A stretch of 64,000 bases of DNA from an uncultured Lachnospiraceae bacterium. GTDB taxonomy: Bacteria; Bacillota; Clostridia; Lachnospirales; Lachnospiraceae. The stretch spans positions 124,001 to 188,000 of the forward strand of contig CAMKQH010000001.1 of the NCBI GenBank assembly GCA_946414885.1, given 5' to 3'. Below, one piece after another: positions 55,528-63,715 of the stretch. The position numbers were made by a program, and so were the translations under genes. Within the stretch, counting starts at the first letter, position 1, and every line of letters begins with the position of its first letter. The notes under the pieces were generated by a model. That model was given only the letters and a program-made list of their open reading frames with translations, did no database searches and was not told the origin of the DNA.

Positions 55528-55884
55528 ATGGAAATTCATGAGATTTTGGAACAATATGGAGTGTTTTTGGCGGTTCCGGTACTTCTTTTTGTTGGCTATG
55601 TTATTAAGCGAATCGGCTATGTCATTCGAGGAGAGAAATATGAGCCGGACGATTATTTTGAGTATCGTCCGCGGAAGTATGAATCCCGCAGATATCGGAG
55701 ATCCCTGATGGGCATGATTGAGAATTCGACGAAATTTGAATCGGAATATGAGAGACCGGCATGGTCATTTGAGGACAATAAAGAGAATAAAAGACAGGAC
55801 GAATGGTATTGTGATAAATGCGGTTATCACAACAAAGGGTTCCAGAGCTCCTGCATATGCGGACAAAGCCGGCCCAAGGTCTGA
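55528..55884 (+). CDS. Membrane-anchored zinc-ribbon protein 2
   Basis: 118 aa. N-terminal helix (VFLAVPVLLFVGYVI), a charged linker, and a C-terminal zinc ribbon WYCDKCGYHNKGFQSSCICG. AGGAGG is 8 bp before ATG 55528 and the gene follows its paralogue by 21 bp. Confidence 0.75.
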   Translation: MEIHEILEQYGVFLAVPVLLFVGYVIKRIGYVIRGEKYEPDDYFEYRPRKYESRRYRRSLMGMIENSTKFESEYERPAWSFEDNKENKRQDEWYCDKCGYHNKGFQSSCICGQSRPKV

Positions 55885-56011
55885 CAAGCGGGAATTACGT
55901 CATTTATGAAAAGGGCAAGGAAGTCAAAAGACTGCTTTGCTCTTTTTTTATGTAGACGGTCTGACGGGACGCGTGTTATAATATAACAAGTTAAAATGGG
56001 AGGGAATGGGC

Positions 56012-56494
56012 ATGGATGGCGAATCCGTATTTTATCTTGTGCTTTTTGGCATTTTTCTTGTTATAAAGATTGCGGATAACTTTGGTATAGGAGACGGCAT
56101 AAAAGAAAATTATAAAGTGAAAACCGCAGTCAAAAGGCTACAGCAGGAGGCCGAGGAAGCTGAAAGAGAAAAACTTGAACAGGCAAAAAAAGAAGAGGAG
56201 AATAAGGCAGCTTTGGCAACCGTGGAAGAAGGAGCTGGCAAAGCCGCTGAAACCCAAGAAGAGATTATCGAGGAAGCTGAGGAAGCCGGAGAAGAGTCGA
56301 TCGCAGCAGAGGAGAAGACGGAAGAGAAAGAGACTGCAATGAAAGAGACTGTGGTGAAAGAGATTGCAGTGACGGAAGAAGCCGGGGTTCAGGAAGAGTC
56401 TCTTGTGGGTGAACGTACGTGGAAATGCCCGCAGTGCGGAAGAGTCAACCCCACATATCAGTATGCATGTAAGTGTGGCAATCGTTTCAGATGA
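56012..56494 (+). CDS. Membrane-anchored zinc-ribbon protein 3, with Glu-rich coiled coil
   Basis: 160 aa. N-terminal helix (VFYLVLFGIFLVIKIA), about 90 residues of Glu/Ala/Lys-rich coiled coil, and a zinc ribbon WKCPQCGRVNPTYQYACKCG at the C-terminus. GGAGGG sits 7 bp before ATG 56012. The linker is much longer than in the two preceding paralogues. Confidence 0.72.
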   Translation: MDGESVFYLVLFGIFLVIKIADNFGIGDGIKENYKVKTAVKRLQQEAEEAEREKLEQAKKEEENKAALATVEEGAGKAAETQEEIIEEAEEAGEESIAAEEKTEEKETAMKETVVKEIAVTEEAGVQEESLVGERTWKCPQCGRVNPTYQYACKCGNRFR

Positions 56495-56517
56495 TTAGTA
56501 CTATATGAGGAGGTGGA

Positions 56518-56592
56518 TGGATTTGTCCACAGTGTGGTGAAAGCAATCCTGCATATCAGTATGCATGTAAATGTGGTAATCGTTTCAGATAA
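56518..56592 (+). pseudogene. Orphan duplicate of a zinc-ribbon C-terminus
   Basis: 24 codons reading WICPQCGESNPAYQYACKCG followed by NRFR and a stop, nearly identical to the last residues of the preceding gene. An in-frame stop lies just upstream, so it is a remnant of a tandem duplication, about 90 bp downstream of its source. Confidence 0.7.
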
Positions 56593-56619
56593 GAAGAAAA
56601 AAAGCGTGAGGATGGAAAG

Positions 56620-57264
56620 ATGGGCTTAATCAGAGGAACCGTAAAGCATCTTACAAAAAAAATCATTTCACCCGTATCTGACGTCATTACCCCTCAGGTA
56701 GACAAGATCGCCACGGCAATCGATGAAAAAGAGCAGGCGAAAATGCGGAAATTCATGGAGCAGAACGCGAATCATTCACGCCTTCTGGTCGAAGATCTGA
56801 ATGCGCTTGTGAAAGATTCGTTGCGCGCGGTGAATGACCGGAAGGAAATGAAATATGAGATTCTCCGCGACAGGAAGATAGGAAAAACGATAGTCACGGT
56901 CCACAGCATCGTTGGCAGGGAATTGGGGCGGATCGTTGAAAACAAGTCGTTGATCGAGGACGTTTTGGTAAAGGACGACGCGGTTAGAAAATACGAGATC
57001 TTTATAGGCGAGCAGAAGATTGGAGAAGTCATTTCCAAGGGATCAGATCCAAAGAAGATTACCATGGATTACGCGGGGCTTTCGCTACGTGGAAATGAAG
57101 CCGCCATGGAGTGCTGGGTTCTGAAAGAAAAGGGCGAATGTCTGATGGTTATTAGCAGGAAGGCATATGGTGATTCCGGCAAGGCCTATTTTCTTGAGGT
57201 GGCTGATCCAAAAGAAGAATTGAGGTGCTTATTGATCAGTCTGGCAATTAATATGGCAGGATGA
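56620..57264 (+). CDS. Hypothetical protein, possible LURP-one/tubby-like fold
   Basis: 214 aa. Residues 1-65 are helical (VKHLTKKIISPVSDVITPQV); residues 70-214 alternate short strands (YEILRDRKIGKTIVTVHSIV, KYEIFIGEQKIGEVISKGSD), a pattern like LURP-one-related beta barrels. The assignment is tentative. It follows the zinc-ribbon genes and may belong with them. Confidence 0.6.
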   Translation: MGLIRGTVKHLTKKIISPVSDVITPQVDKIATAIDEKEQAKMRKFMEQNANHSRLLVEDLNALVKDSLRAVNDRKEMKYEILRDRKIGKTIVTVHSIVGRELGRIVENKSLIEDVLVKDDAVRKYEIFIGEQKIGEVISKGSDPKKITMDYAGLSLRGNEAAMECWVLKEKGECLMVISRKAYGDSGKAYFLEVADPKEELRCLLISLAINMAG

Positions 57265-57361
57265 CGGATTTGATGCGGAAAAAGGCGAGACGTAAAGGGT
57301 TTGAAAAAATAAAAAAAGGACTAGGCAAGAAGGCAAATACGTGGTATACTACGATTTGTTC

Positions 57362-57432
<71 letters not shown>

Positions 57433-57448
57433 GTGTACCATTTATAAG

Positions 57449-57535
57449 AAGCCGTTGTTTTGATAGAAGCTGAGAGAATAACTCCATGGGTGGAGTCTGT
57501 CCTCTCGGAGTTTATCAAAACAACGGCTTTTTTGT
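57449..57535 (+). terminator. Very long hairpin terminator after tRNA-Gly
   Basis: A perfect 17-bp stem (AAGCCGTTGTTTTGATA with TATCAAAACAACGGCTT) encloses two nested stems, GAGAG/CTCTC and ACTCC/GGAGT, and is followed by a T run. It may be only a terminator or a processed small RNA. Confidence 0.75.
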
Positions 57536-57546
57536 TGTGCCGTTAA

Positions 57547-57717
57547 GCGTTCCTTGAAAACTTCATCCGCAAATGGCCGGACGGCTGGCCGGGGAAGTCA
57601 CGCGATGACATGAGCGGACCAAGGCGAAGGGCGGACGAGTTTTAGGCTGACGAAGGGAAGTCCGTTTCGCCGGACGGTCAGATTGCGACGGTAGTTACCC
57701 GTAAACAATGGTTTTGA
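57547..57717 (+). pseudogene. Decayed coding fragment between tRNA-Gly and the AAA+ gene
   Basis: One frame stays open except for a single TAG at 57643: before it a stretch ending KSRDDMSGPRRRADEF, after it ADEGKSVSPDGQIATVVTRK. The composition is protein-like. The same bases can also fold (TCCGC/GCGGA enclosing GGCC/GGCC and GTCA/TGAC), so a structured RNA is not excluded. Confidence 0.35.
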
Positions 57718-57733
57718 AAGTGAGGCACAACTT

Positions 57734-58945
57734 ATGACGTATGACAATTATCTGTGGTTATTCCGTGAAGAATTTATGATGGATGACTTTATCCAATTAG
57801 ATGAGGATGACGTGACGCCGTTTGATGAAGATGATGCGGCGTTTGACGAAGATGACTTGATTTTATTTGACGAGGAGGAAATGACTCCGCTGGAGGAGTT
57901 GGAGCTTAGCATCCGTTCCTATAATTCGCTAAGGCGAGCAGGAATTCAGTACGTGGAAGAACTAAAGGCAATGAGCACGGAGGAACTGACGCACGTCCGG
58001 AATCTTGGGAAAAAGGGCGTCCTGGAGATTTGCCGGAAGCTGGGCGTGGACGCAGAGTTGGAGGACGAGCGGGACAAGGACGAGCGGGCGAGACGCAAAA
58101 GTGCATTGGAACAGCTTGACGAGTTGATCGGACTTGAGGAAGTGAAGGAGCAGGTCCGGAAGATTGCGGCATTCGCAAGGATGAAGCGGGACGTGAGGGC
58201 GACGGGGAGGGAGCTTTCCATGGCGCTTGGCATGGAATTCGTGGGAAATCCCGGAACGGCAAAGACAACTGTCGCGCGCATTATCGCGGAGATTTTTGGA
58301 GAGATTGGGCTCCTTCCGGGCAAGGAAGTCATGGAAGTCGGGCGAAGTGATCTCGTTGCGAAATACGTTGGGCAAACGGCCGTTAAGGTAAAAGAAGTGT
58401 TTGAAAAGGCAGAGGGGAAAGTGCTTTTTATTGATGAAGCCTACTCTTTGGTTGAAAGTACCGAGGGTGAATTTGGCGACGAAGCGATCAATACCCTGGT
58501 ACAGGAGATGGAAAATCATCGCGAGGATACCATCGTGATCCTTGCGGGATATCCGGATAAGATGGAAGGCCTGTTCAAGCGGAATCCCGGCCTTCGCTCC
58601 CGGGTGCCGTTTCAGTTACGATTCCGTGATTACGCGGCGGAGGAGATGCTCATGATTGCGGAAATGGAAGCAAAGAAACGGGGATTTGTGATTAGCGAGG
58701 CTGCAAGAAAGCAGATCCTTACCGTCTGTGAGGGGGCAGCAGGCGTCTCGGAATGCGGGAACGGGAGGTTTTGCCGGAACCTCGTTGAAAATGCCATTTT
58801 GAATTATGCTGACAGATTTTACGGCAGGGATTTGAAGACGACGGAAATAAACTGTGATTTTGTCCTGACGGAAGCGGACGTTACGGCTCCCTTCACGGGA
58901 ATTTTGGATACTGCAAGGAGACCAATTGGTTTCCTTGCGGCTTGA
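57734..58945 (+). CDS. AAA+ ATPase with an RNA-polymerase alpha-CTD-like domain
   Basis: 403 aa. After an acidic N-terminus, residues 55-112 read LEELELSIRSYNSLRRAGIQ and HVRNLGKKGVLEICRKLG, closely matching the RNA polymerase alpha C-terminal domain. The residues corresponding to E. coli Arg265, Asn268, Asn294, Gly296 and Lys298, which contact UP-element DNA, are kept; Ser299 is Gly. A CbbX/SpoVK-type AAA+ domain follows with Walker A GNPGTAKT (residues 171-178) and Walker B VLFIDEAY. It could be a DNA-tethered remodelling ATPase, but the target is unknown. Confidence 0.88.
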   Translation: MTYDNYLWLFREEFMMDDFIQLDEDDVTPFDEDDAAFDEDDLILFDEEEMTPLEELELSIRSYNSLRRAGIQYVEELKAMSTEELTHVRNLGKKGVLEICRKLGVDAELEDERDKDERARRKSALEQLDELIGLEEVKEQVRKIAAFARMKRDVRATGRELSMALGMEFVGNPGTAKTTVARIIAEIFGEIGLLPGKEVMEVGRSDLVAKYVGQTAVKVKEVFEKAEGKVLFIDEAYSLVESTEGEFGDEAINTLVQEMENHREDTIVILAGYPDKMEGLFKRNPGLRSRVPFQLRFRDYAAEEMLMIAEMEAKKRGFVISEAARKQILTVCEGAAGVSECGNGRFCRNLVENAILNYADRFYGRDLKTTEINCDFVLTEADVTAPFTGILDTARRPIGFLAA

Positions 58946-58956
58946 AAAAATTAACG

Positions 58957-58985
58957 TTTACTTCTAAAAACAAAGGTGCTATGAT
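58957..58985 (+). promoter_or_regulatory. Promoter of the iorAB-paaK unit
   Basis: TTTACT (58957-58962), 17 nt, TATGAT (58980-58985), 50 bp before iorA. Confidence 0.6.
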
Positions 58986-59035
58986 AAGAGAGGTTTTTTG
59001 TATTCACATGAGAAAAACGGAAGGATTGAAGAGAA

Positions 59036-60766
59036 ATGAAGCGATTGATGTTAGGAAATCAGGCCTTCGCCCGCGGACTGTACGAAGCAGGCTGCAGCGT
59101 GGTGTCAAGTTATCCCGGCACGCCCAGTACCGAGGTGACGGAAGAGGCCGCAAAGTATGATGAGATTTATTGCGAGTGGGCACCCAATGAGAAGGTGGCC
59201 ATGGAGGTTGCGTTTGGCGCATGCCTTGCCGGAAAGAGAAGCTTTTGCGGCATGAAGCACGTGGGACTGAACGTGGCGGCTGACCCGCTCTTTACTTGTT
59301 CTTATACTGGCGTGAATGCAGGCATGATCATTTGCGTGGCAGATGACCCCGGAATGCATTCCTCCCAAAATGAGCAGGATTCCAGACATTATGCAATGGC
59401 GGCAAAGGTACCGATGCTCGAGCCCGCGGATTCCGCGGAAGCCCGTGACTTTGTTAAGAAAGCATATGAGATTTCCGAAACGTTTGACACTCCCGTAATT
59501 ATGAAGATGTGCACGCGCGTTGCACATTCCCAGAGCGTCGTGGAGGAGATGGAGCGCGTTCTTCCCGAGAAGAAGCCTTACGTTAAGAATATTGCAAAGT
59601 ACGTGATGATGCCTGGCAATGCCATTCGCCGTCATCCCTTCGTGGAAGAGAGAACCCGTAAGCTGATCGAATTCGCTGAGACCACCGATCTGAACAGAGT
59701 GGAGATGGGCGATACGAAGCTTGGAATCATTACCTCCTCCACCAGCTATCAGTACGTAAAAGAGGTGTTCGGAGAGAACGCCTGCATTTTGAAGCTTGGC
59801 ATGATTCATCCGCTCCCTGAGAAGCTGATCCTGGATTTCGCCGCAAAGGTTGACAAGCTTGTGATCGTTGAGGAACTGGATCCCGTGATCGAAGAGCACT
59901 GCAAGGTGCTTGGACTGACCGTGACCGGCAAGGACGTGCTTCCCATGGAGGGTGAGTTTTCCCAGAATCTGATCGCAGAAAAGCTTGGCGTTACGGTTCC
60001 TGCTTCCAGAAAGCTGGAGGAGAACCTCCCTGGCAGACCGCCCGTGATGTGTGCAGGATGCCCTCACAGAGGCCTGTTCTTTACGCTGGCTAAGAATAAG
60101 TGCACCGTTCTCGGTGACATCGGATGTTACACCCTTGGCGCCGTTGCACCCCTTAGCGCAATGGAAATGACGCTCTGTATGGGCGCATCCATCAGCTCCA
60201 TCCATGGTTTTAACAAGGCGCTGGGCGAGGAGAGCGAAGGAAAGACCGTTGCAGTCATCGGCGATTCCACGTTCATGCACTCTGGTATGACTGGCCTTGC
60301 AAACATTGCATACAACCAGAGCAATTCCACCGTAATCATTCTGGATAACTCCATTACCGGCATGACGGGACATCAGCAGAACCCGACTACCGGCTATAAC
60401 ATTAAGGGCGATCCCGCAGGAAAGATTGACCTCGAGGCGCTCTGCAAGGCCATGGGCTTTGAGCGCGTTCGCGTGGTTGATCCCTATGACCTGGCACAGT
60501 GCGACGCAGTCATCAAGGAAGAACTGGCAGTCAAGGCTCCTTCCGTGATCATTTCCAGACGCCCTTGCGCCCTGCTTAAGTATGTAAAGCATGAGAAGCC
60601 TCTGAAGGTTGTCTGCGAGAAGTGCGTAGGCTGTAAGTCCTGTATGCGTCTTGGCTGTCCTGCCATCAGCGTGAAGGATGGCAAGGCTTGCATTGACACG
60701 ACGCTGTGCGTGGGTTGCGGCGTATGTAAGCAGTTGTGTAAGTTTGACGCATTGCAAAACGGGTAA
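59036..60766 (+). CDS. iorA: Indolepyruvate:ferredoxin oxidoreductase, alpha subunit
   Basis: 576 aa. The N-terminal pyruvate-ferredoxin-oxidoreductase-like domain (SSYPGTPSTEVTEEAAKYDE), the central thiamine-diphosphate domain (GDIGCYTLGAVAPLSAMEMT and IGDSTFMHSGMTGL) and two C-terminal 4Fe-4S clusters (CVGCKSCMRLGCP, CVGCGVCKQLC) make this IorA. It oxidatively decarboxylates aryl-pyruvates from Trp, Tyr and Phe to aryl-acetyl-CoA, reducing ferredoxin. The beta subunit follows 14 bp later. Confidence 0.95.
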   Translation: MKRLMLGNQAFARGLYEAGCSVVSSYPGTPSTEVTEEAAKYDEIYCEWAPNEKVAMEVAFGACLAGKRSFCGMKHVGLNVAADPLFTCSYTGVNAGMIICVADDPGMHSSQNEQDSRHYAMAAKVPMLEPADSAEARDFVKKAYEISETFDTPVIMKMCTRVAHSQSVVEEMERVLPEKKPYVKNIAKYVMMPGNAIRRHPFVEERTRKLIEFAETTDLNRVEMGDTKLGIITSSTSYQYVKEVFGENACILKLGMIHPLPEKLILDFAAKVDKLVIVEELDPVIEEHCKVLGLTVTGKDVLPMEGEFSQNLIAEKLGVTVPASRKLEENLPGRPPVMCAGCPHRGLFFTLAKNKCTVLGDIGCYTLGAVAPLSAMEMTLCMGASISSIHGFNKALGEESEGKTVAVIGDSTFMHSGMTGLANIAYNQSNSTVIILDNSITGMTGHQQNPTTGYNIKGDPAGKIDLEALCKAMGFERVRVVDPYDLAQCDAVIKEELAVKAPSVIISRRPCALLKYVKHEKPLKVVCEKCVGCKSCMRLGCPAISVKDGKACIDTTLCVGCGVCKQLCKFDALQNG

Positions 60767-60780
60767 GGAGGGAGAGCCAA

Positions 60781-61350
60781 ATGACAAAGAATATTATGAT
60801 CGTGGGCGTTGGCGGACAGGGATCCCTTCTTGCCAGCAAATTATTGGGACATTTATTACTTACGGAAGGGTATGACGTAAAGGTATCCGAGGTACACGGC
60901 ATGAGCCAGAGAGGCGGTAGCGTGGTAACCTACGTGCGCTTTGGCGAAAAAGTGTATTCCCCCATCATTGACAAGGGGCAGGCGGACTTTATCGTATCCT
61001 TCGAAAAGCTGGAAGCAGCTAGATACCTGGAATTCTTAAAGGCGGACGGACGCATCGTGGTCAACACGCAGGAAATCGATCCCATGCCCGTTATTACCGG
61101 TGCTGCGCAGTATCCTGCAGAACTTGTGGAAAAGATGGAAGCAGCAGGTGCTAAGGTGGATGCAATGGATTGTCTCTCCCTTGCAGAGCAGGCAGGTTCT
61201 GCTAAGGCAGTGAACATCGTACTTATGGGAAGATTATCCCGCTATTTTGACGAGATTCCCGTGGAGAAATGGCAGAAGGCCATTGAGGAATGCGTTCCCG
61301 CGAAGTTCCTTGAACTGAATCAAAAAGCATTTTTACTTGGCAGAGGCTAG
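60781..61350 (+). CDS. iorB: Indolepyruvate:ferredoxin oxidoreductase, beta subunit
   Basis: 189 aa, typical IorB length. The N-terminal GVGGQGSLLASKLLGHLLL and EVHGMSQRGGSVVTYVRFGE are family signatures. It pairs with IorA to form the active complex. GGAGGGAG precedes the ATG. Confidence 0.95.
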   Translation: MTKNIMIVGVGGQGSLLASKLLGHLLLTEGYDVKVSEVHGMSQRGGSVVTYVRFGEKVYSPIIDKGQADFIVSFEKLEAARYLEFLKADGRIVVNTQEIDPMPVITGAAQYPAELVEKMEAAGAKVDAMDCLSLAEQAGSAKAVNIVLMGRLSRYFDEIPVEKWQKAIEECVPAKFLELNQKAFLLGRG

Positions 61351-61449
61351 AGCTTTCACAGGCATTCATGAGTTGATTAGGGTGACGACACTTATTAACA
61401 TAGACCGGACGGATCCGTTCGGCGACGCAAGCAAAAGGAGAAAGAACCA

Positions 61450-62754
61450 ATGGGAAATTATTTTCAGCCCGAAATTGAAACAATGCCCGTGGAGCAGATG
61501 AAGCAGCTTCAGAGCGAGAGACTGGTAGAGCAGGTAAAATACGTGTATGATCACGTAAAGTTTTATCATGACAAGATGGACGAGGCCGGCATTAAGCCTT
61601 GGGACGTCCATGGCATTGAAGATCTGCACAAATTGCCGTTTATTACCAAGGATGACTTGAGGGAGCAATATCCCTACGGACTCTTGGGCGTTCCCAAGTC
61701 TGAGTGCGTTCGCATTCAGTCCACCAGCGGAACGACTGGACGCCGCGTTGTTGCGTTCTATACGCAGGAGGACGTAAACATTTGGGAGACTTGTTGTGCA
61801 AGAGCGATCGTGGCGGCAGGCGGTTCCAAGGATGACGTCGTTCAGGTATGTTACGGTTACGGTCTGTTTACGGGTGGACCCGGTTTACACGGCGGTTCTC
61901 ATAAGGTGGGGTGTTTAACCCTTCCGATGTCTTCCGGTAACACGGAGCGTCAGCTGCAGTTTATGCAGGATCTTGAGAGCACCATCCTGTGCTGTACGCC
62001 TTCCTATGCGGCAAACCTTGGTGAGACCATCACGGCAAAGGGGTTGAAGGATAAAATAAAGTTAAAGGCCGGTATCTTTGGCGCAGAGCCTTGGACGGAG
62101 GAGATGCGCCATAACATTGAGGAGACTCTTGGGATTAAGGCGTATGACATTTATGGATTAACGGAGATTTCCGGCCCCGGCGTGTCTTTTGAATGTGAGG
62201 AGCAGAAAGGCATGCACGTGCAGGAGGATCATTTCATTCCTGAGATCATCAATCCTGAGACTGGTGAAGTGCTTCCAGAAGGAGAAGTTGGCGAGCTTGT
62301 ATTTTCCTGTATTACAAAGAAGGGCTTCCCGCTTCTGCGTTACCGCACCAGAGACCTGTGCTTCCTGACCCGGGAGAAGTGTTCCTGTGGACGTACGCTG
62401 ATCAGAATGCACAAGCCCATGGGCAGAAGTGACGACATGATGGTAGTCAAGGGCGTCAACGTATGGCCTTCCCAGATTGAAGCCGTTTTGTTGAATTTGG
62501 GCTATCAGGCAAATTATCAGATTGTTGTTGACCGTGTTGGTAACAATGATACCATTGAGGTACAGGTGGAATTGACGCCGGAGATGGCGGCGGATCCCGC
62601 ATTGAACGTTGCTGACCGTCAGAAGAAGATCATCCATGGTCTGAAGAACATGCTGGGCATTCTGGTGGAAGTGAAGGTGGTTGATCCCATGACCATTCCC
62701 AGAAGCGAAGGCAAGGCCAAGAGAGTCGTTGACAAGAGAGATTTGTATCGCTAA
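61450..62754 (+). CDS. paaK: Phenylacetate-CoA ligase
   Basis: 434 aa, normal PaaK length. STSGTTGRRVV is the P-loop, YGLTEISGPGVSFECEEQKG and LRYRTRDLC are conserved ANL motifs, and SRSEGKAKRVVDKRD-like residues near the end (PRSEGKAKRVVDKRD) include the catalytic lysine. It interconverts aryl-acetates and their CoA esters with ATP. Next to iorAB it probably recovers ATP or salvages aryl acids from amino-acid breakdown. Confidence 0.95.
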   Translation: MGNYFQPEIETMPVEQMKQLQSERLVEQVKYVYDHVKFYHDKMDEAGIKPWDVHGIEDLHKLPFITKDDLREQYPYGLLGVPKSECVRIQSTSGTTGRRVVAFYTQEDVNIWETCCARAIVAAGGSKDDVVQVCYGYGLFTGGPGLHGGSHKVGCLTLPMSSGNTERQLQFMQDLESTILCCTPSYAANLGETITAKGLKDKIKLKAGIFGAEPWTEEMRHNIEETLGIKAYDIYGLTEISGPGVSFECEEQKGMHVQEDHFIPEIINPETGEVLPEGEVGELVFSCITKKGFPLLRYRTRDLCFLTREKCSCGRTLIRMHKPMGRSDDMMVVKGVNVWPSQIEAVLLNLGYQANYQIVVDRVGNNDTIEVQVELTPEMAADPALNVADRQKKIIHGLKNMLGILVEVKVVDPMTIPRSEGKAKRVVDKRDLYR

Positions 62755-62764
62755 CGTATGTCTA

Positions 62765-62793
62765 AAAGAGCCAGGATTCCCTGGCTCTTTTTT
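62765..62793 (+). terminator. Rho-independent terminator
   Basis: AGAGCCAGG, GATT, CCCTGGCTCT, then six T. It closes the iorAB-paaK unit. Confidence 0.92.
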
Positions 62794-62935
62794 ATGTCAC
62801 GGGGGCGTGCTTGCTGACACATTTTCCCCTTTTCAAGTTGGCAGTTCTGTGGTAAAATGGTAACGGAATTGTTAGAAATTCCAAAGAGAAGGTATTGGGA
62901 AGACGAAAACCGGGGAAGCAAAAGGGGGACAAGAC

Positions 62936-63382
62936 ATGCTAAAATATGAGCAGTGGCTGCAATCCATTGGATATTTGCAGGAGCAGATCGAGGATTTCTT
63001 TCAGATGACGAAGTATCTGGATCAGGAACAGGTGTACATTCCGGATCTGGTTCCTACGGCAGAGACGATGTACGTACAGGAGCGACTGGAAGCGTTTTGT
63101 CATGAGCTTGAGGAGGCGTATTATCAGGTAAAGCGCCTGAATGCGCAGGTGGTGCTGGAGGGAAGGCTTCGCCTTGGCGCCAATGGCCGCTATTGGCTGG
63201 AGAATGAGGAGCTGACCTGCGGACGCAGCGTCGAACTCTTGTACAATGACGGAAAGGGCGTGTCAAACATCGAGTCCTGGCATGCGGGACGCATTGACCA
63301 CAATGGTACAAAGTATTATTTTACGGGTAACCGCAATCTTCAGCTGGAGGGCGTGACCGCGCGCCTGAAGCAACATCTGTAA
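62936..63382 (+). CDS. DUF5348 domain protein
   Basis: 148 aa. The C-terminal 75 residues (EGRLRLGANGRYWLENEELT, then WHAGRIDHNGTKYYFTG) match the DUF5348 pattern, a small beta-rich domain of unknown function common in Lachnospiraceae and mobile elements. The N-terminal 70 residues are helical (QWLQSIGYLQEQIEDFFQMT). AAAGGGGG precedes the ATG. Confidence 0.78.
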   Translation: MLKYEQWLQSIGYLQEQIEDFFQMTKYLDQEQVYIPDLVPTAETMYVQERLEAFCHELEEAYYQVKRLNAQVVLEGRLRLGANGRYWLENEELTCGRSVELLYNDGKGVSNIESWHAGRIDHNGTKYYFTGNRNLQLEGVTARLKQHL

Positions 63383-63416
63383 AAGCATCTGAGGGCAAGG
63401 GGCAAGAGATTGTCCC

Positions 63417-63445
63417 TTGACTTTTGAAACACAGTTTTATAGAAT
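63417..63445 (+). promoter_or_regulatory. Promoter of the glmS-ribozyme transcript
   Basis: TTGACT (63417-63422), 17 nt, TAGAAT (63440-63445), about 80 bp before the ribozyme cleavage site. Confidence 0.6.
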
Positions 63446-63519
63446 TGTGATTTGGGAATGTCGTCAGGGCGAAGCCTTGGCGTTCCAATACAGTAAAATG
63501 ATCTCATTCCGGCGGAGGA

Positions 63520-63672
63520 TGGGGGGATCATTAGCGCCTGGACCTTAATTGGTTGACGAGGGTTGGCAGTTATCGAAAGACTCGGCGGATGCTGCCACGG
63601 CCATCGCAGGTCGTCACGAAGAAAGCAAAAAGCGGAATGAAAACCGTAACAGAGGTTCTTCGGATGCGGGAA
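63520..63672 (+). ncRNA. glmS ribozyme (glucosamine-6-phosphate-activated)
   Basis: The conserved core is plain: AGCGCC at 63533-63538, where cleavage is expected between A63533 and G63534; TTGACGAGG at 63553-63561; GTTATCGA at 63569-63576; and TCGGCGGATGC at 63582-63592. TGGCAG (63564-63569) pairs with CTGCCA (63592-63597), a stem that covaries relative to known Bacillus glmS ribozymes. It lies in the leader of the next gene. When GlcN6P is plentiful the RNA cuts itself and the message is destroyed. Confidence 0.9.
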
Positions 63673-63715
63673 CAAAAATATGGATGAAACGTATCATTCA
63701 TGATAAGGAGATTTT

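Noticed and set aside
57551-57566. CCTTGAAAACTTCAT resembling rRNA-operon leader motifs
   Set aside because: No rRNA gene is near, and the surrounding sequence reads better as a decayed coding fragment.
59105-60787. 560-codon open frame on the minus strand opposite iorA
   Set aside because: iorA on the plus strand has a full set of family motifs. The antisense frame is a composition shadow with no ribosome site or recognisable domain.
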